Shown one piece after another: positions 53,717 through 63,727 of a DNA stretch of 64,000 bases. The notes beneath the pieces are model-generated. The model did not search any database. It worked only from the letters and a program-made list of their open reading frames with translations, and was not told the DNA's origin. Position numbers and translations under genes: made by a program. The DNA comes from CAZLQF01 sp964561545 (GTDB lineage Bacteria; Bacteroidota; Bacteroidia; CAILMK01; CAYYUA01). How positions within the stretch are numbered: the first letter of the stretch is position 1; every line of letters starts with the position of its first letter. Location of the stretch: assembly GCA_964561545.1 (NCBI GenBank), contig CAZLQF010000009.1:1-64000 (forward strand), in the 5' to 3' direction.

Positions 53717-54028
53717 AAAAAAGACTCGATTCTTATTTTAATTTGATAATTCCGTGCGATCGTGAAGGGTAAAGTGAAGCATTAATTTGATGATCCAACT
53801 AAATTAAAATTTCTTTCAACGCCCTAATAATAGCTTTGCTTGCTTTAATTCACCCTAAAAGGTGATCAAAAAGCCAATTTAAGAAATGGCTTAGCTATAA
53901 AGGGGGCAATTGGACCTCTCTTTCAAAGCCTTGTCCATGTACAGGTAAAATAATGGTACCAGTCAATTATTCTTAAAGGCCTGATTCCTGAATTATTATT
54001 AAATTGTAGTAAACTATGGGTAGGATCT
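53717..54028. other. Intergenic region without recognised features
   Basis: About 310 bases between the Crp/Fnr gene and the large gliding-type gene. No gene, clear promoter or RNA was recognised. Confidence 0.4.
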
Positions 54029-57000
54029 ATGTTTTGCAGAGGAATTTTTATCCTTACCGTTCTTTTTATTAGTAGTTTCACTGCTAATGCAACCCATTTA
54101 GTGGGTGGGAGCCTTTCCTATGAATTTATGGGCAAAATTGGATCCAAATTCAAGTACAAGGTATCGGTAAGCATGTACCGCGATGCCTTGCAGTCGAACA
54201 CTCAATTTGATCAAACCATCAGCATAGGTGTTTACGAAGCGAATGCTAACAATCCAAAAATACGAACAATCGAAATTGACTTTGATAAGGAAATACCAGT
54301 CAATCCTTTACCGGGCAATCCCAATTGCAATTTTAATCCCAACGTGAACATCATGTATTCAGAGTATGAAAAAGAGATCTTCTTAGAGTCTACCTCAAAT
54401 GGCTACCATTTAGCTTATCTTCGTTGCTGCCGCAATGATAACAAGAACCTAATACCCGATATGGGGCAAACTTACCATGCCTATATTCCACCAACTTCCC
54501 AAGCCAATAGTTCTCCTCAGTTTTCAGGCGTACCCGCCCCTTATATTTGCCGGGATGATACCATTAACATTCTTCACAAAGCAAACGATCCTGATGGGGA
54601 CTCTTTGGCCTATAAATTGGTTCATCCTTACTCCGGAGCCAATGCTCAGAATCCGAAGCCTTTACCTTCCAACTATCTCAACTTGCCATTTCCTAACGTT
54701 ACTTACAAGCAAGGTTATGGGGTTAATAATCCATTTGGTAGCAATGGGTTGATCAGCATTAACAATCAAACAGGCCTTACCAATATGATGGCTCCCAAAA
54801 TTGGTCTCTATGCCATCGCTGTGGAAGTATCAGAATATCGTAACGGGCAATTGCTAAGCAGTGTAAGAAGGGATGTACAAATGATCGTGCTTGATTGCCC
54901 CAACAATCCGGTACCCCAACTAAGCACGCCAGCTCAATCCCAAAGTAAGAAGACAAATTATACCATCAATGCGGGAGATTCTTTAGGGTTTCATATCAAT
55001 TACCAGGATCAGGACAGCATGTACTTTAATTATTCGGGCGGGGGAATATTTGGATCCAATGGAGTAATTGATACCCCTTATGCTAATCTTAATCAAGTGC
55101 AGGGAAAAGGATCCATCAACACCAAATTTAATTGGAATACCGGCTGCCATCAGGGAAGGAAATCCCCTTATACCTTCGTTACCAACGTGATAGACGATGG
55201 CTGCCCTTCTAAGGAACAACACCATACGTTTTCTGTAGAAGTTAAGCCTTTTAATGGTGTATCTAAAATTGACGGCCTCAAAAATGTGTGTTCTTCTGAT
55301 GGCCCCAAACTTTACAAAGCCAATACGCAATCACATGATACAACCGACCCTATTCTTGAGTGGATGGTGACGGGTGGCACCATTCAAAATATCAATAAAA
55401 AAGAAGGCTCTGCTCTAATTCAATGGGATTCTACGGGTACCAATGAAATTGCTGTGGTAGAAAAGAACCGTAACGGTTGTATTGGTGATACGGCTACCAA
55501 ACAAGTGGCGGTTTATCAGCAACCTTCGCTTGAAGTAAAACCAGATACTACGATATGTTCTCGCGATACAATTTCAGTTGGAACAAAAAAAACGGATTCC
55601 ATTGCGCAATATGATTGGGTTAATTCCGTGGGGGTTTTGTCAAAAAGTAGCCCTCAAACAGATTTTGCTTACAGGAATTATTCTGATACGATCGTTGGAA
55701 AAGCATTAAAGCTCAAGATGGTTAAGATGGCCTGCGAAGTAACAGATACCCTTACCATCAAGGTCAAACCAGAGCCCTTGCTACCTTCTATTCAGGGAGC
55801 ATCCAAACTTTGCATCAATGATACTGCAGATTATGAAGTAGCGCATGAATCCGGTTTAAATTATGATTGGGAAATTGAAGGGGGCAAAAAGCTGTTGGGG
55901 GATTCTGCGATCTCCAAGATTTTTTGGAATAAGCCTGACTCTGGCTTAGTAAAGCTTTCAGCTGTCAATAAGTTTGGCTGTGTAAGCGAGCCTCGAACCA
56001 AAAATGTATTTGTAGATAAGCCAACCATCAATTCAATTAATGGGCGGCAATCTGTTTGTCCAAATTCTGAAAATATCCAATATTGGGTGGATTCCTTAGG
56101 AAATGACTTGTTTCAATGGTCGGTTCAAGGTGGTGCTATAGCTGATGGTGCCAATTCTAATAACATTAAGGTTAACTGGGGTGGTCCGGGCAATGGCTAT
56201 TTACAAGTTTATAAATTAAACAGATTTGGTTGCTTGGGGGATACAGCAAAAATGAATGTTGACATTGGGTATGAGCTCAATACTCCTCCAATTGAAGGGG
56301 ATACTGCTGTTTGTGAATTTTCTAAAGGGGTGCCTTATGAAGTTATGGATGCCAATGGCTCTGAATTTCATTGGAAATTGCAATCTGGTACCATCCAAAA
56401 CCCGGGCAAGAAGCACCAAATAACTGTTGATTGGGGATCGCAGGGAAAAGGTTGGATCCAGGTTTACGAAACTGCTTATGATTCCGTGAATAATAAAACT
56501 TGCAATGGAGATACAACAATTCAGCCGATCCTCATTAATCGAAACCCTGAAACAAAGAATTTGATGGGTCCTGAGGATATATGCCCTAATGAAACGGCAT
56601 CTTTTTCTGTAGATGGATTTGATAGCTCTTCCTTTGAATGGAATATAATGGAAAAGGGAATCCTAACCGATTCTTCTGATGAAGTGCAGGTTCAATGGGC
56701 CAATCCTGGGGATTATGAAGCCAAAGTAAGGGAATGGACGCAGAATGGTTGTAGTGGGGAATGGTTCACAACATCAGTGACGGTCCATCCAAATCCGGGA
56801 CCAAAAGCTATCGAGGGGCTTGATACGGTTTGTTTCCCCAATGATGGCATCACGGCTTACCAATATAATGGGATGGACAGTGCTACTTACGAATGGAGCA
56901 TTGAGCACGGAGAGGTATACCAAGGCCAAGGTGAGTCCCATGTAAAAGTGGACTGGTTGGAAAAGGGCCAAGGTCAAATAAGGGTCCAGGAGACCTCCCG

Positions 57001-57865
57001 GTATGGCTGTAAGGGAAAAATCCAGGAAAAACCGATTTTGCTGGATTCTTTGGCCATTAATTTGAACTATGTCACAACCTTACCTGATGACGACAGTCGA
57101 ATAAAAGTTAATTGGAACGCGTCAGGAGATCCTGAAAGGGCTTATGGTTTTCAGCTTCACAAACAAACCAGTTTACAGGAGCAAGTAAATACTTATGCGC
57201 TGAGCCGAAAAGATTCCAGTTTTGTTGACGATCATGTTCTTACCAACCAACATTCTTATGAATATCGTATCTCAGGAACCAATGCATGCGGAAGGCCCAT
57301 CACATCAAATAGCCATGCCAGCATTCTTTTGAACGGCACTAAAAATCAAAGTGGGATCAGGCTTGATTGGCAGCATTATAAGGGATGGGAGCAAAATGGA
57401 ATCCAGACTTATAAGATAGCACGTGCAGTTAATGATGAAAACCAGAATCAGGTTTACAAACGTTTAAGAGCGGACCAAACAAATGAGCAATTGGAAGTTG
57501 GATTGGATGGTTATCATCAATGTTACCGTATAATAGCGGAGCAAAGAGCTGGCAACGCACAATCATGGTCCAATAAAAATTGTTTTGATTTTGAGGCCAA
57601 GGTCCACATTCCCAATGCTTTTTCACCCAATGAAGACATGATCAACGACCAATACATGATCGAAGGTTATAACTTAAAAGAATTCAGGATTAGAATTTAT
57701 AACCGTTGGGGTGAAGAGGTTTTCTCTTCCCAATCATTAGATGAAGTTTGGGACGGTACCTACAAGGGTCAAGAAGCATCGCCCGGTAAATACATCGTAT
57801 TGATCAAATACAGGGGGAACTCAGAAATCCAATCTTATGAGGGATTGCTCCACCTCATAAGATGA
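54029..57865 (+). CDS. Giant secreted protein with PKD-like repeats and gliding-motility-type C-terminal domain
   Basis: A 1278-residue exported protein. The signal peptide GIFILTVLFISSFTANA precedes THLVGGSLSYEFMGKIGSK, a start shared by many Bacteroidota gliding-type proteins. The central ~700 residues are repeated PKD-like units with blocks such as YEWSIEHGEVYQGQGESHV and DWxxxGxGxIxVxE. Two fibronectin-type III-like segments follow. The last ~90 residues (IPNAFSPNEDMINDQYMIEG to EGLLHLIR) are the gliding/CHU_C sorting domain for type IX secretion. Probably a surface adhesin or filament component. Confidence 0.9.
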   Translation: MFCRGIFILTVLFISSFTANATHLVGGSLSYEFMGKIGSKFKYKVSVSMYRDALQSNTQFDQTISIGVYEANANNPKIRTIEIDFDKEIPVNPLPGNPNCNFNPNVNIMYSEYEKEIFLESTSNGYHLAYLRCCRNDNKNLIPDMGQTYHAYIPPTSQANSSPQFSGVPAPYICRDDTINILHKANDPDGDSLAYKLVHPYSGANAQNPKPLPSNYLNLPFPNVTYKQGYGVNNPFGSNGLISINNQTGLTNMMAPKIGLYAIAVEVSEYRNGQLLSSVRRDVQMIVLDCPNNPVPQLSTPAQSQSKKTNYTINAGDSLGFHINYQDQDSMYFNYSGGGIFGSNGVIDTPYANLNQVQGKGSINTKFNWNTGCHQGRKSPYTFVTNVIDDGCPSKEQHHTFSVEVKPFNGVSKIDGLKNVCSSDGPKLYKANTQSHDTTDPILEWMVTGGTIQNINKKEGSALIQWDSTGTNEIAVVEKNRNGCIGDTATKQVAVYQQPSLEVKPDTTICSRDTISVGTKKTDSIAQYDWVNSVGVLSKSSPQTDFAYRNYSDTIVGKALKLKMVKMACEVTDTLTIKVKPEPLLPSIQGASKLCINDTADYEVAHESGLNYDWEIEGGKKLLGDSAISKIFWNKPDSGLVKLSAVNKFGCVSEPRTKNVFVDKPTINSINGRQSVCPNSENIQYWVDSLGNDLFQWSVQGGAIADGANSNNIKVNWGGPGNGYLQVYKLNRFGCLGDTAKMNVDIGYELNTPPIEGDTAVCEFSKGVPYEVMDANGSEFHWKLQSGTIQNPGKKHQITVDWGSQGKGWIQVYETAYDSVNNKTCNGDTTIQPILINRNPETKNLMGPEDICPNETASFSVDGFDSSSFEWNIMEKGILTDSSDEVQVQWANPGDYEAKVREWTQNGCSGEWFTTSVTVHPNPGPKAIEGLDTVCFPNDGITAYQYNGMDSATYEWSIEHGEVYQGQGESHVKVDWLEKGQGQIRVQETSRYGCKGKIQEKPILLDSLAINLNYVTTLPDDDSRIKVNWNASGDPERAYGFQLHKQTSLQEQVNTYALSRKDSSFVDDHVLTNQHSYEYRISGTNACGRPITSNSHASILLNGTKNQSGIRLDWQHYKGWEQNGIQTYKIARAVNDENQNQVYKRLRADQTNEQLEVGLDGYHQCYRIIAEQRAGNAQSWSNKNCFDFEAKVHIPNAFSPNEDMINDQYMIEGYNLKEFRIRIYNRWGEEVFSSQSLDEVWDGTYKGQEASPGKYIVLIKYRGNSEIQSYEGLLHLIR

Positions 57866-57898
57866 ACGCTTGTAATCAAAGATGTGCTTAAATAAAAT

Positions 57899-58360
57899 TT
57901 AGCTCGTTGAACCACTGGAGAAGGTTTCCGATTCGGAATCTACATCTGAACTTATTCCAGATTCTGAGGTTTCAAAGCTTTTTTCATCATAATTACCGGT
58001 GTCTTCGGACAAGCCCCACTCATCACTTTCTTCACTGCTTTCACTTGCATTTTCATCGGAAGTTGTTTCTTCTTTATGGTCAAACTTTTCGAAATCAAAA
58101 TCCGGAAGCAATTCATTTTTTACATAGTCGATCGCATCGTTCAATCCTTCCTGAAACTTATTAAAATCTTCTTTGTATAAAAAGATTTTATGTTTAATGA
58201 ATTTTTGATCTTCACCAAGTTTACGTTTGCTCTCGGTGATGGTGATGTAGTAGTCGTTCTTACGGGTAGGCCTTACATCAATGAAGTAGGTTCTTTTCTT
58301 TCCCGCTCTGATCTTACGTGAGAAGATCTCTTCTTTTCGATTGTCTGAGTTATCCTCCAT
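57899..58360 (-). CDS. PUR-domain protein (DUF3276) with acidic tail
   Basis: A 153-residue cytoplasmic protein. The N-terminal ~95 residues match the bacterial PUR domain (DUF3276): EEIFSRKIRAGKKRTYFIDV, DYYITITESKRK and HKIFLYKEDFNKFQEGLN. PUR domains bind single-stranded nucleic acid. The C-terminal ~50 residues are a Ser/Glu/Asp tail, probably disordered. It may regulate RNA or transcription; no target is known. It converges with the large gliding-type gene. Confidence 0.88.
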   Translation of the reverse strand: MEDNSDNRKEEIFSRKIRAGKKRTYFIDVRPTRKNDYYITITESKRKLGEDQKFIKHKIFLYKEDFNKFQEGLNDAIDYVKNELLPDFDFEKFDHKEETTSDENASESSEESDEWGLSEDTGNYDEKSFETSESGISSDVDSESETFSSGSTS

Positions 58361-58464
58361 AACGCCTTTTCTTTTTTAATGATACAGATTGTAAAGTTTG
58401 TTCATTATTACAAGCCGTAAAATTAAGATTAAGATGGAAATTTTCAAAAATCATTAAAAATAAT

Positions 58465-60333
58465 CTATTGACTAAATTTTTGACGATAATCATCGATTGC
58501 TTGATCACTTCCGAAAACAACAGCTACATCTCCCATGTACAATCGGTCTTCTCCGTGAGGGATAATGGTTTCACCTTCTTTTTTGATCATCATCAGGAAC
58601 CCTTCATTGTGGAGGTTCAAATTTTTGATAGGTTCACCATTTAATCGATTATTGGTTATTGGTATTTCCTGTACGGTATATTCTTGGAAACTTTCAAAAA
58701 CGGTATGGTAAGTTTCTGGCCTGTATATTAAATTTTCAAGGGCTATGGCAAGTGTAGAGGTTACATCTACTGCTTCCACATCCAAATGCTTGAAACGTTC
58801 TATGGAGCTTTTTTTGATGCCATAAGTAAGGATTTTGTTGTGCTGAAGGCTGTTTTTAAGCATATGGGCAATTTGTACATTTTGTTCCTCAGAACCCGTA
58901 AGGATGACGATCTGGTTCTGAGGCACCAGGTTTAGCTCTTTGTATGCTTCAATATCAGTTCCATCAGCATGTATTACATTGAAGCCACTACCCAACAAAC
59001 GGTCCGCTTTATCTTTTTGGTGTTCAATGATGATTGATGGCCGGCCATGCATTTGCAAATTTTTACTTAAAATAACCCCCGTACCGCCACCACCTACAAT
59101 TACAACCAGGTTAGCGTCGTAAGTAGATGGTTGTCTAACTTGGTTAAAAAGAAGAGGGGAGGAAATGCAGGTAATAATGGCCATGATAATGAAAGAAGTA
59201 TTAACAGCCGGTGTTATTACGCCTAATTGAAGCCCTACTTGCGAAGCAGCTATGATCAGGCTGAGCCTTGAAGATAACAATAAACCGCCAGCCAAAGCTT
59301 GTTTGATACCCGCTACACGGCTCCATAGCATGGATGGTATCACTTTAATACCAAACAAGATCAATAGCAAAATACCAAGGAATAAAAAGGAGGAATCAAA
59401 ATGTTGCAATGCTGAAAGGTCGATGCTTGAACCAACCATGATGAAGAATATGGGAATGAAAAACCCATAACCCATTGCATCAAGTTTCATTAAAAGGCTT
59501 GAACGGTCTTTGGAATTGAAAAAGGACATTAGGATGCCAGCCAGAAAAGCACCTAAGATGATCTCAGCATCAATCATTTGAGAAAGAATGATGAAAAGGA
59601 GGATTAATACAAGCGTGCCTCTAACTTTGATTTGAGAAGAAGCATGAGATAAGGTCAGGATAATCCTTCTGAACAGACCGGTTTTAACAAGTCTTTTGCC
59701 TATTTGGTAGGAGATAAAAAATGCAACAAAAAGGGATAAAATTAGTAGGACTTCAAATTCAAAGCCCTTTTTAATTAAGGAAGTTGTGAAGGTAAACAAA
59801 AAAATGCTCATTACATCGGCTACTGCCGCTGCAAGGATGATCATTTGCCCGAATCGTTTATTAGTCTCACCACGCTCTTTAAGTACTGGTAATATCACGC
59901 CTACCGAAGAAGTGGATATAATCAGCGAAAAGTACCAAAGATTGGTAATGGGCACCAAAAAAGAGAGTAAATAAGCGCTGAAATAGGCCAGAACCAAAGT
60001 GCCTATGTAAATAAGCGTACCTGAAAATAAAGGATTGTATAGTATTTCAACTGTGTTGATTCTTCTTCTGGGCAGGGAGCCCAGAATTTTGTTAACATCA
60101 ATTTCAAGCCCGCTTAAAAACATAAGGAATACGAAGCCGGTTAGCCCCAAAAATTCCATATACGGTTCATGAGGCAGTATGCCCAGCACATGGTCCCCAA
60201 TGATAAAACCAGCGATGATCTCCAGGATGACGGCCGGAACCCTAAAATAAGGAATGCGCTGGGTAATTATAGGGATAACCCAGGCTATTGCTAATACAAT
60301 AAAAAGCGGTAAAAAATCAAATTCAAAATTCAT
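58465..60333 (-). CDS. Kef-type cation:proton antiporter with TrkA domains
   Basis: A 622-residue protein. The N-terminal ~390 residues form about 12 membrane helices of the CPA2 type, with FIIGDHVLGILP and FLMFLSGLEIDVNKILGSL as recognisable family blocks. An RCK/TrkA-N domain follows, with the NAD-binding VVIVGGGGTGVILSKNLQ and IIEHQKDKAD. A TrkA-C domain (YTVQEIPITNNRLNGEPIKN) closes the protein. It exchanges K+ or Na+ for protons and is likely gated by NAD(H) or nucleotide; the ion is not determinable. Confidence 0.93.
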   Translation of the reverse strand: MNFEFDFLPLFIVLAIAWVIPIITQRIPYFRVPAVILEIIAGFIIGDHVLGILPHEPYMEFLGLTGFVFLMFLSGLEIDVNKILGSLPRRRINTVEILYNPLFSGTLIYIGTLVLAYFSAYLLSFLVPITNLWYFSLIISTSSVGVILPVLKERGETNKRFGQMIILAAAVADVMSIFLFTFTTSLIKKGFEFEVLLILSLFVAFFISYQIGKRLVKTGLFRRIILTLSHASSQIKVRGTLVLILLFIILSQMIDAEIILGAFLAGILMSFFNSKDRSSLLMKLDAMGYGFFIPIFFIMVGSSIDLSALQHFDSSFLFLGILLLILFGIKVIPSMLWSRVAGIKQALAGGLLLSSRLSLIIAASQVGLQLGVITPAVNTSFIIMAIITCISSPLLFNQVRQPSTYDANLVVIVGGGGTGVILSKNLQMHGRPSIIIEHQKDKADRLLGSGFNVIHADGTDIEAYKELNLVPQNQIVILTGSEEQNVQIAHMLKNSLQHNKILTYGIKKSSIERFKHLDVEAVDVTSTLAIALENLIYRPETYHTVFESFQEYTVQEIPITNNRLNGEPIKNLNLHNEGFLMMIKKEGETIIPHGEDRLYMGDVAVVFGSDQAIDDYRQKFSQ

Positions 60334-60427
60334 ACAGCACCCTTTAGGTAAGGTTTAAATCGATTATTGCTTGACGATAAAGGATCATTCAAAAATTAGG
60401 AAATAAAACAATATAATTTTTAGTTCC

Positions 60428-61501
60428 TTATCCCTTTAACGAGGAATAGCGGGAACTCAAACTTCTATAAGCAATTGGGTAAACCATTTTATGTATCCAT
60501 TTATAGGCATGGGCCTTGTGTAAAAAATTAATCGTGTCTGGCTTAGAAGCTGTTTTTCTTATCAAATAGGCATAGCCCCTTCTACTTAGTTTTTCATACA
60601 GATAACGTAAAACAACCGTTGCTTTAAGGCTGTTTTTAAACCGGCTTTGAGCCAGTTGTTCGTAATCCTGTCCGGTTATAATGCTACGAGCGGCAAGGTA
60701 ACCAGAGGTGATAGCATTCCGGATTCCAAAGCCCCATAAGAGGTCTTGCAACCCGGCTGCTTCACCAACGAATAATTGGTCGCCCTTTTTGAAGGTATTC
60801 GAGACAGTAAAGGTGCCGAGGCCTCCTACTTTTTTCGGGTTTTGAATGTCCAAATCCACCATTTCCCCGATTTGCTCTTTGGCGTTCTGATAGCAGTCAT
60901 CAATTTGCTTAAAACGGTCAAACAAAACGGTGCAAAGGCAACCATAACCATTGGTCACTAAAAGATAGGCATAACCCTTATAAGCCGCTATGTCATTCAC
61001 TAAGCCAATGGCCATATCCGGTAAGGACGTTTTGAAAACAATGCCTTTGTCAATGGCGCAAATGCCTTTATTGTCTGGCCCCGAAGCTATGATGTCTGCT
61101 TCATTTGTATCAATGGGTTCATTAAAATGAAACTTAACTCCTGATTCGATGGCCTGAGTTTTAAGGCCTTGGTCCAAACTGCCATCCATGGCACCCCTTT
61201 TAACCAGGTAAACCAAAGGCCTTGTAAAGCTAAAATTCTTGCTCGTGCCTTCGCCATCGCTTAAGAATAAGGAGGAAAAGGGCGTACAATCAAAATTGAT
61301 CGACAAGTTAAATCCGGCCAAATCATCAAGTATATCCTGCGTACGGGTCCAGTTTTCAAGGCCTTGCAAATCTCCCGAAAAGCGACCTCCGGAATCCTTC
61401 CGCTTTTCAAATACGGCCACTTTATAGCCCGCAATGGAAAGATTAATGGCGGCTGTTATGCCTGATGGACCGGCCCCAAGTATTTTAATCCGTTTCATCA
61501 A
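60428..61501 (-). CDS. FAD-dependent oxidoreductase, geranylgeranyl-reductase-like
   Basis: A 357-residue flavoprotein. The dinucleotide site is ILGAGPSGITAAINLSIAGY with the following VAVFEKRK. A second FAD contact is GDQLFVGEAAGLQDLLWGFG and then IRNAITSGYLAARSI, as in geranylgeranyl reductases and related hydroxylase-like flavoproteins. The C-terminal helices (SRRGYAYLIRKTA) are basic and may associate with the membrane. The substrate could be an isoprenoid or lipid but is not known. Confidence 0.8.
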   Translation of the reverse strand: MMKRIKILGAGPSGITAAINLSIAGYKVAVFEKRKDSGGRFSGDLQGLENWTRTQDILDDLAGFNLSINFDCTPFSSLFLSDGEGTSKNFSFTRPLVYLVKRGAMDGSLDQGLKTQAIESGVKFHFNEPIDTNEADIIASGPDNKGICAIDKGIVFKTSLPDMAIGLVNDIAAYKGYAYLLVTNGYGCLCTVLFDRFKQIDDCYQNAKEQIGEMVDLDIQNPKKVGGLGTFTVSNTFKKGDQLFVGEAAGLQDLLWGFGIRNAITSGYLAARSIITGQDYEQLAQSRFKNSLKATVVLRYLYEKLSRRGYAYLIRKTASKPDTINFLHKAHAYKWIHKMVYPIAYRSLSSRYSSLKG

Positions 61502-61516
61502 AACTGTTTAAGCTTC

Positions 61517-61524
61517 CAAAACTA
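61517..61524 (-). promoter_or_regulatory. Bacteroidota-type -7 element TAGTTTTG
   Basis: On the minus strand, TAGTTTTG matches TAnnTTTG and lies 15 bases upstream of the ATG of the FAD oxidoreductase gene. There is no -33 TTG at the ideal spacing. The leader would be very short. Confidence 0.35.
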
Positions 61525-61653
61525 ATTAACAAAAGGAAAATTTGAGTGGTTAGCCTGCCTTTTGAAGGTCGTTTACAATCCTTGATAATTAGAGAGGTAA
61601 AACTTATACCACTGTGCGGATTACTATAAGTAGTTTTTATGGTTCATTAATCT

Positions 61654-62781
61654 TTAACCCAAAGATTGAGCAAATTCCAAGAACTTTTCTGCGAACCGGT
61701 CCCATGAGTGTTCTGCCTTTAATTGGCGAATATTGGCTTCTAATTGAGGCCCCATATTTTCCTCGAACAACCACTCAATTTTGGCTTTCATAGCTTCGGG
61801 TTCAGCCTTTTCTGCTATAAGGCCAATGTTATATTGGTCTATCAGTTCCCTTAAGCCACCAACGTCTGTAGCAATGGCTGGCAGCTCAAAATGTAGGCCA
61901 ATGGAATGAATACCGCTTTGGGTAGCACTTTTGTAGGGTAAGGCAAGAACATCAGCTGCTGAAAAATACAAAGGAACTTCCTGGTCCTTGATGTACATAA
62001 AATGAAGGGTGACCTGCTCATGGAGGTTATGTTCCTCTACCAGTTGATGGTAAGTATTGGGATCACCATAAACTTCACCGCCAGCCAATAAATGATATTC
62101 TTGCGGTAAATTGGCAAAAGCTTTAAGTAGCAAATCGAGTCCTTTGTAATCCCGAACCAGGCCAAAAAACAATACCACCTTTTTGCCTTTCGGTATGCCT
62201 AATTGCTCCCTTGCTTTGTCTTGAGCTACCTTAGCGCCAAAATGGTCATTAATAGCATGCGGTATGACGGTATAAGGGGCATCGGGTTTTAATGCCAGCA
62301 AATCCCGGCCAACCGTTTCACTCATCGCAACAAATCCGGCATTTCTTTTTAAAAAGAAGTGGGTGAGGAAAGCATCCCCCGGTCTGCTTTCATGGGGCTT
62401 AACATTGTCAAGAATCGAGATCACTTTGATGCCTTGCTTTTTGGCTTTACCGGCTATGGTGCCAAAAGAAGGGGCAAAAAAGGGCATCCAGAACCTGACG
62501 ATCAATAGATCCGGCTTAAAATTGATGACCTTACGAGCAGCGGTAAGATAAGTAACCGGATTAATGGTATCAAGTACTTGCTCAGCAGGAATGGGATCGG
62601 CCTGATCCTTTTCATCTACGTATTGGCTTTTACCAGGAAACAGCAAATCCGGGTACTGCCTTGTGAACGTAAAGGCCTTTACCTCGTGCCCTTGTCGTTC
62701 TAATGCTCTATAAAGGGAGGCACCGGATTGGGCAATGCCCCCCCTGAAAGGATAAAAAGCTGATAAAATCGCTATGCGCAT
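61654..62781 (-). CDS. Glycosyltransferase family 4 protein
   Basis: A 375-residue GT-B enzyme. The N-terminal Rossmann domain has IAILSAFYPFRGGIAQSGAS and HEVKAFTFTRQYP. The donor domain has VVLFFGLVRDYKGLDLLLKAF, LLAGGEVYGD, and DVLALPYKSATQSGIHSIGL before ELPAIATDVGGLRELI. The usual EX7E motif is not clearly kept; its place is taken by SATQSGIHSIGL. Probable role in glycolipid or surface polysaccharide synthesis. It is not clustered with the sulfated-glycan genes. Confidence 0.88.
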   Translation of the reverse strand: MRIAILSAFYPFRGGIAQSGASLYRALERQGHEVKAFTFTRQYPDLLFPGKSQYVDEKDQADPIPAEQVLDTINPVTYLTAARKVINFKPDLLIVRFWMPFFAPSFGTIAGKAKKQGIKVISILDNVKPHESRPGDAFLTHFFLKRNAGFVAMSETVGRDLLALKPDAPYTVIPHAINDHFGAKVAQDKAREQLGIPKGKKVVLFFGLVRDYKGLDLLLKAFANLPQEYHLLAGGEVYGDPNTYHQLVEEHNLHEQVTLHFMYIKDQEVPLYFSAADVLALPYKSATQSGIHSIGLHFELPAIATDVGGLRELIDQYNIGLIAEKAEPEAMKAKIEWLFEENMGPQLEANIRQLKAEHSWDRFAEKFLEFAQSLG

Positions 62782-63727
62782 TGTGTAAAATCGGGTTTTT
62801 AATGAGATCTGTGCATCAAATTAAGTCATTAAGGAATAATTTGTTAGGCACGCGCGTATGCATTGAGCTCCAAAATTAAGGATTTGTTGCTCCAGTAAAT
62901 CAATGAAGGCTCGCTTTGCTTTATCCTATACTTTTCGAAGTCACTTAAGGGATTTTACTTAATGGGTCATTCCTTCCTTATATAAGCGTTAAATAATTGT
63001 TTTGCTGTTAATGTATGATCATTTTAAACTTTTGGTTGTAGGCGATCATTGAGCCAATTAACGCAACTTTTACACGCTTTTTTAGCCTTCTGAATGGGCC
63101 ATTCAATTAAAGGATATAGCCTTTAATAAATTTAAAAGATTTCATTTGCCAGGCCTACCGGATTCGGCCTATTCTGTAAAGTTAGTTTAGTTTTTCAGGA
63201 AATTCAGGGTAGGATCAAAAGTAGGAAAGAGGCTTCAAGCACTCCACCGTTTCTTTTGCAGTTCTTGTCCTATTCCCCTTTAGGCCGCAAAATCAAAAAA
63301 TGATGGGCCCTATCGTAATTGACCAGGTGCTTTGGTAAGGATATGGCAAAATGAAAAGGCGGCCGCATTATGAACGTTGCTTCAATAGCAGCATTTCCGT
63401 AGGTATCGCTGGTGCCTTGTTTTTATGTTAACATGCGCTGTATGTTGGCATTTTCCGAAGTCATTAATCATGAGCTGAGGCCTTAAAAGGTAACTGTTAC
63501 CGCTTTATGTACTGGGTCAGCCTTATTGGAATTCAAAAAAGCGGGTAATATTAAGGATTGTGAATTGTTTTCAGCTCAAAAACTGCCAAACCCAAAAGCA
63601 GCAGCTGAATTTGGTTATTACAAGATGATGAAAGTACAACATGTGGCGATTCAAGGTATGATCAATAAGAGGATGGTCCCCTCTATGGAGTTAATGCGAA
63701 AAGCTTGGTTTGGAGGACCCTCAAAAG
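62782..63727. other. 950-base intergenic region without recognised gene
   Basis: Between the GT4 gene and the PAP2-like gene end. A plus-strand frame at 63526-63834 overlaps the PAP2 gene on the opposite strand and has no recognisable features. A short palindrome GGTAACTGTTACC lies at 63489-63501. Nothing else could be named. Confidence 0.45.

Noticed and set aside
63489..63501. Palindrome GGTAACTGTTACC
   Set aside because: Arms of six bases occur by chance; no nearby gene start or T-run gives it a role.
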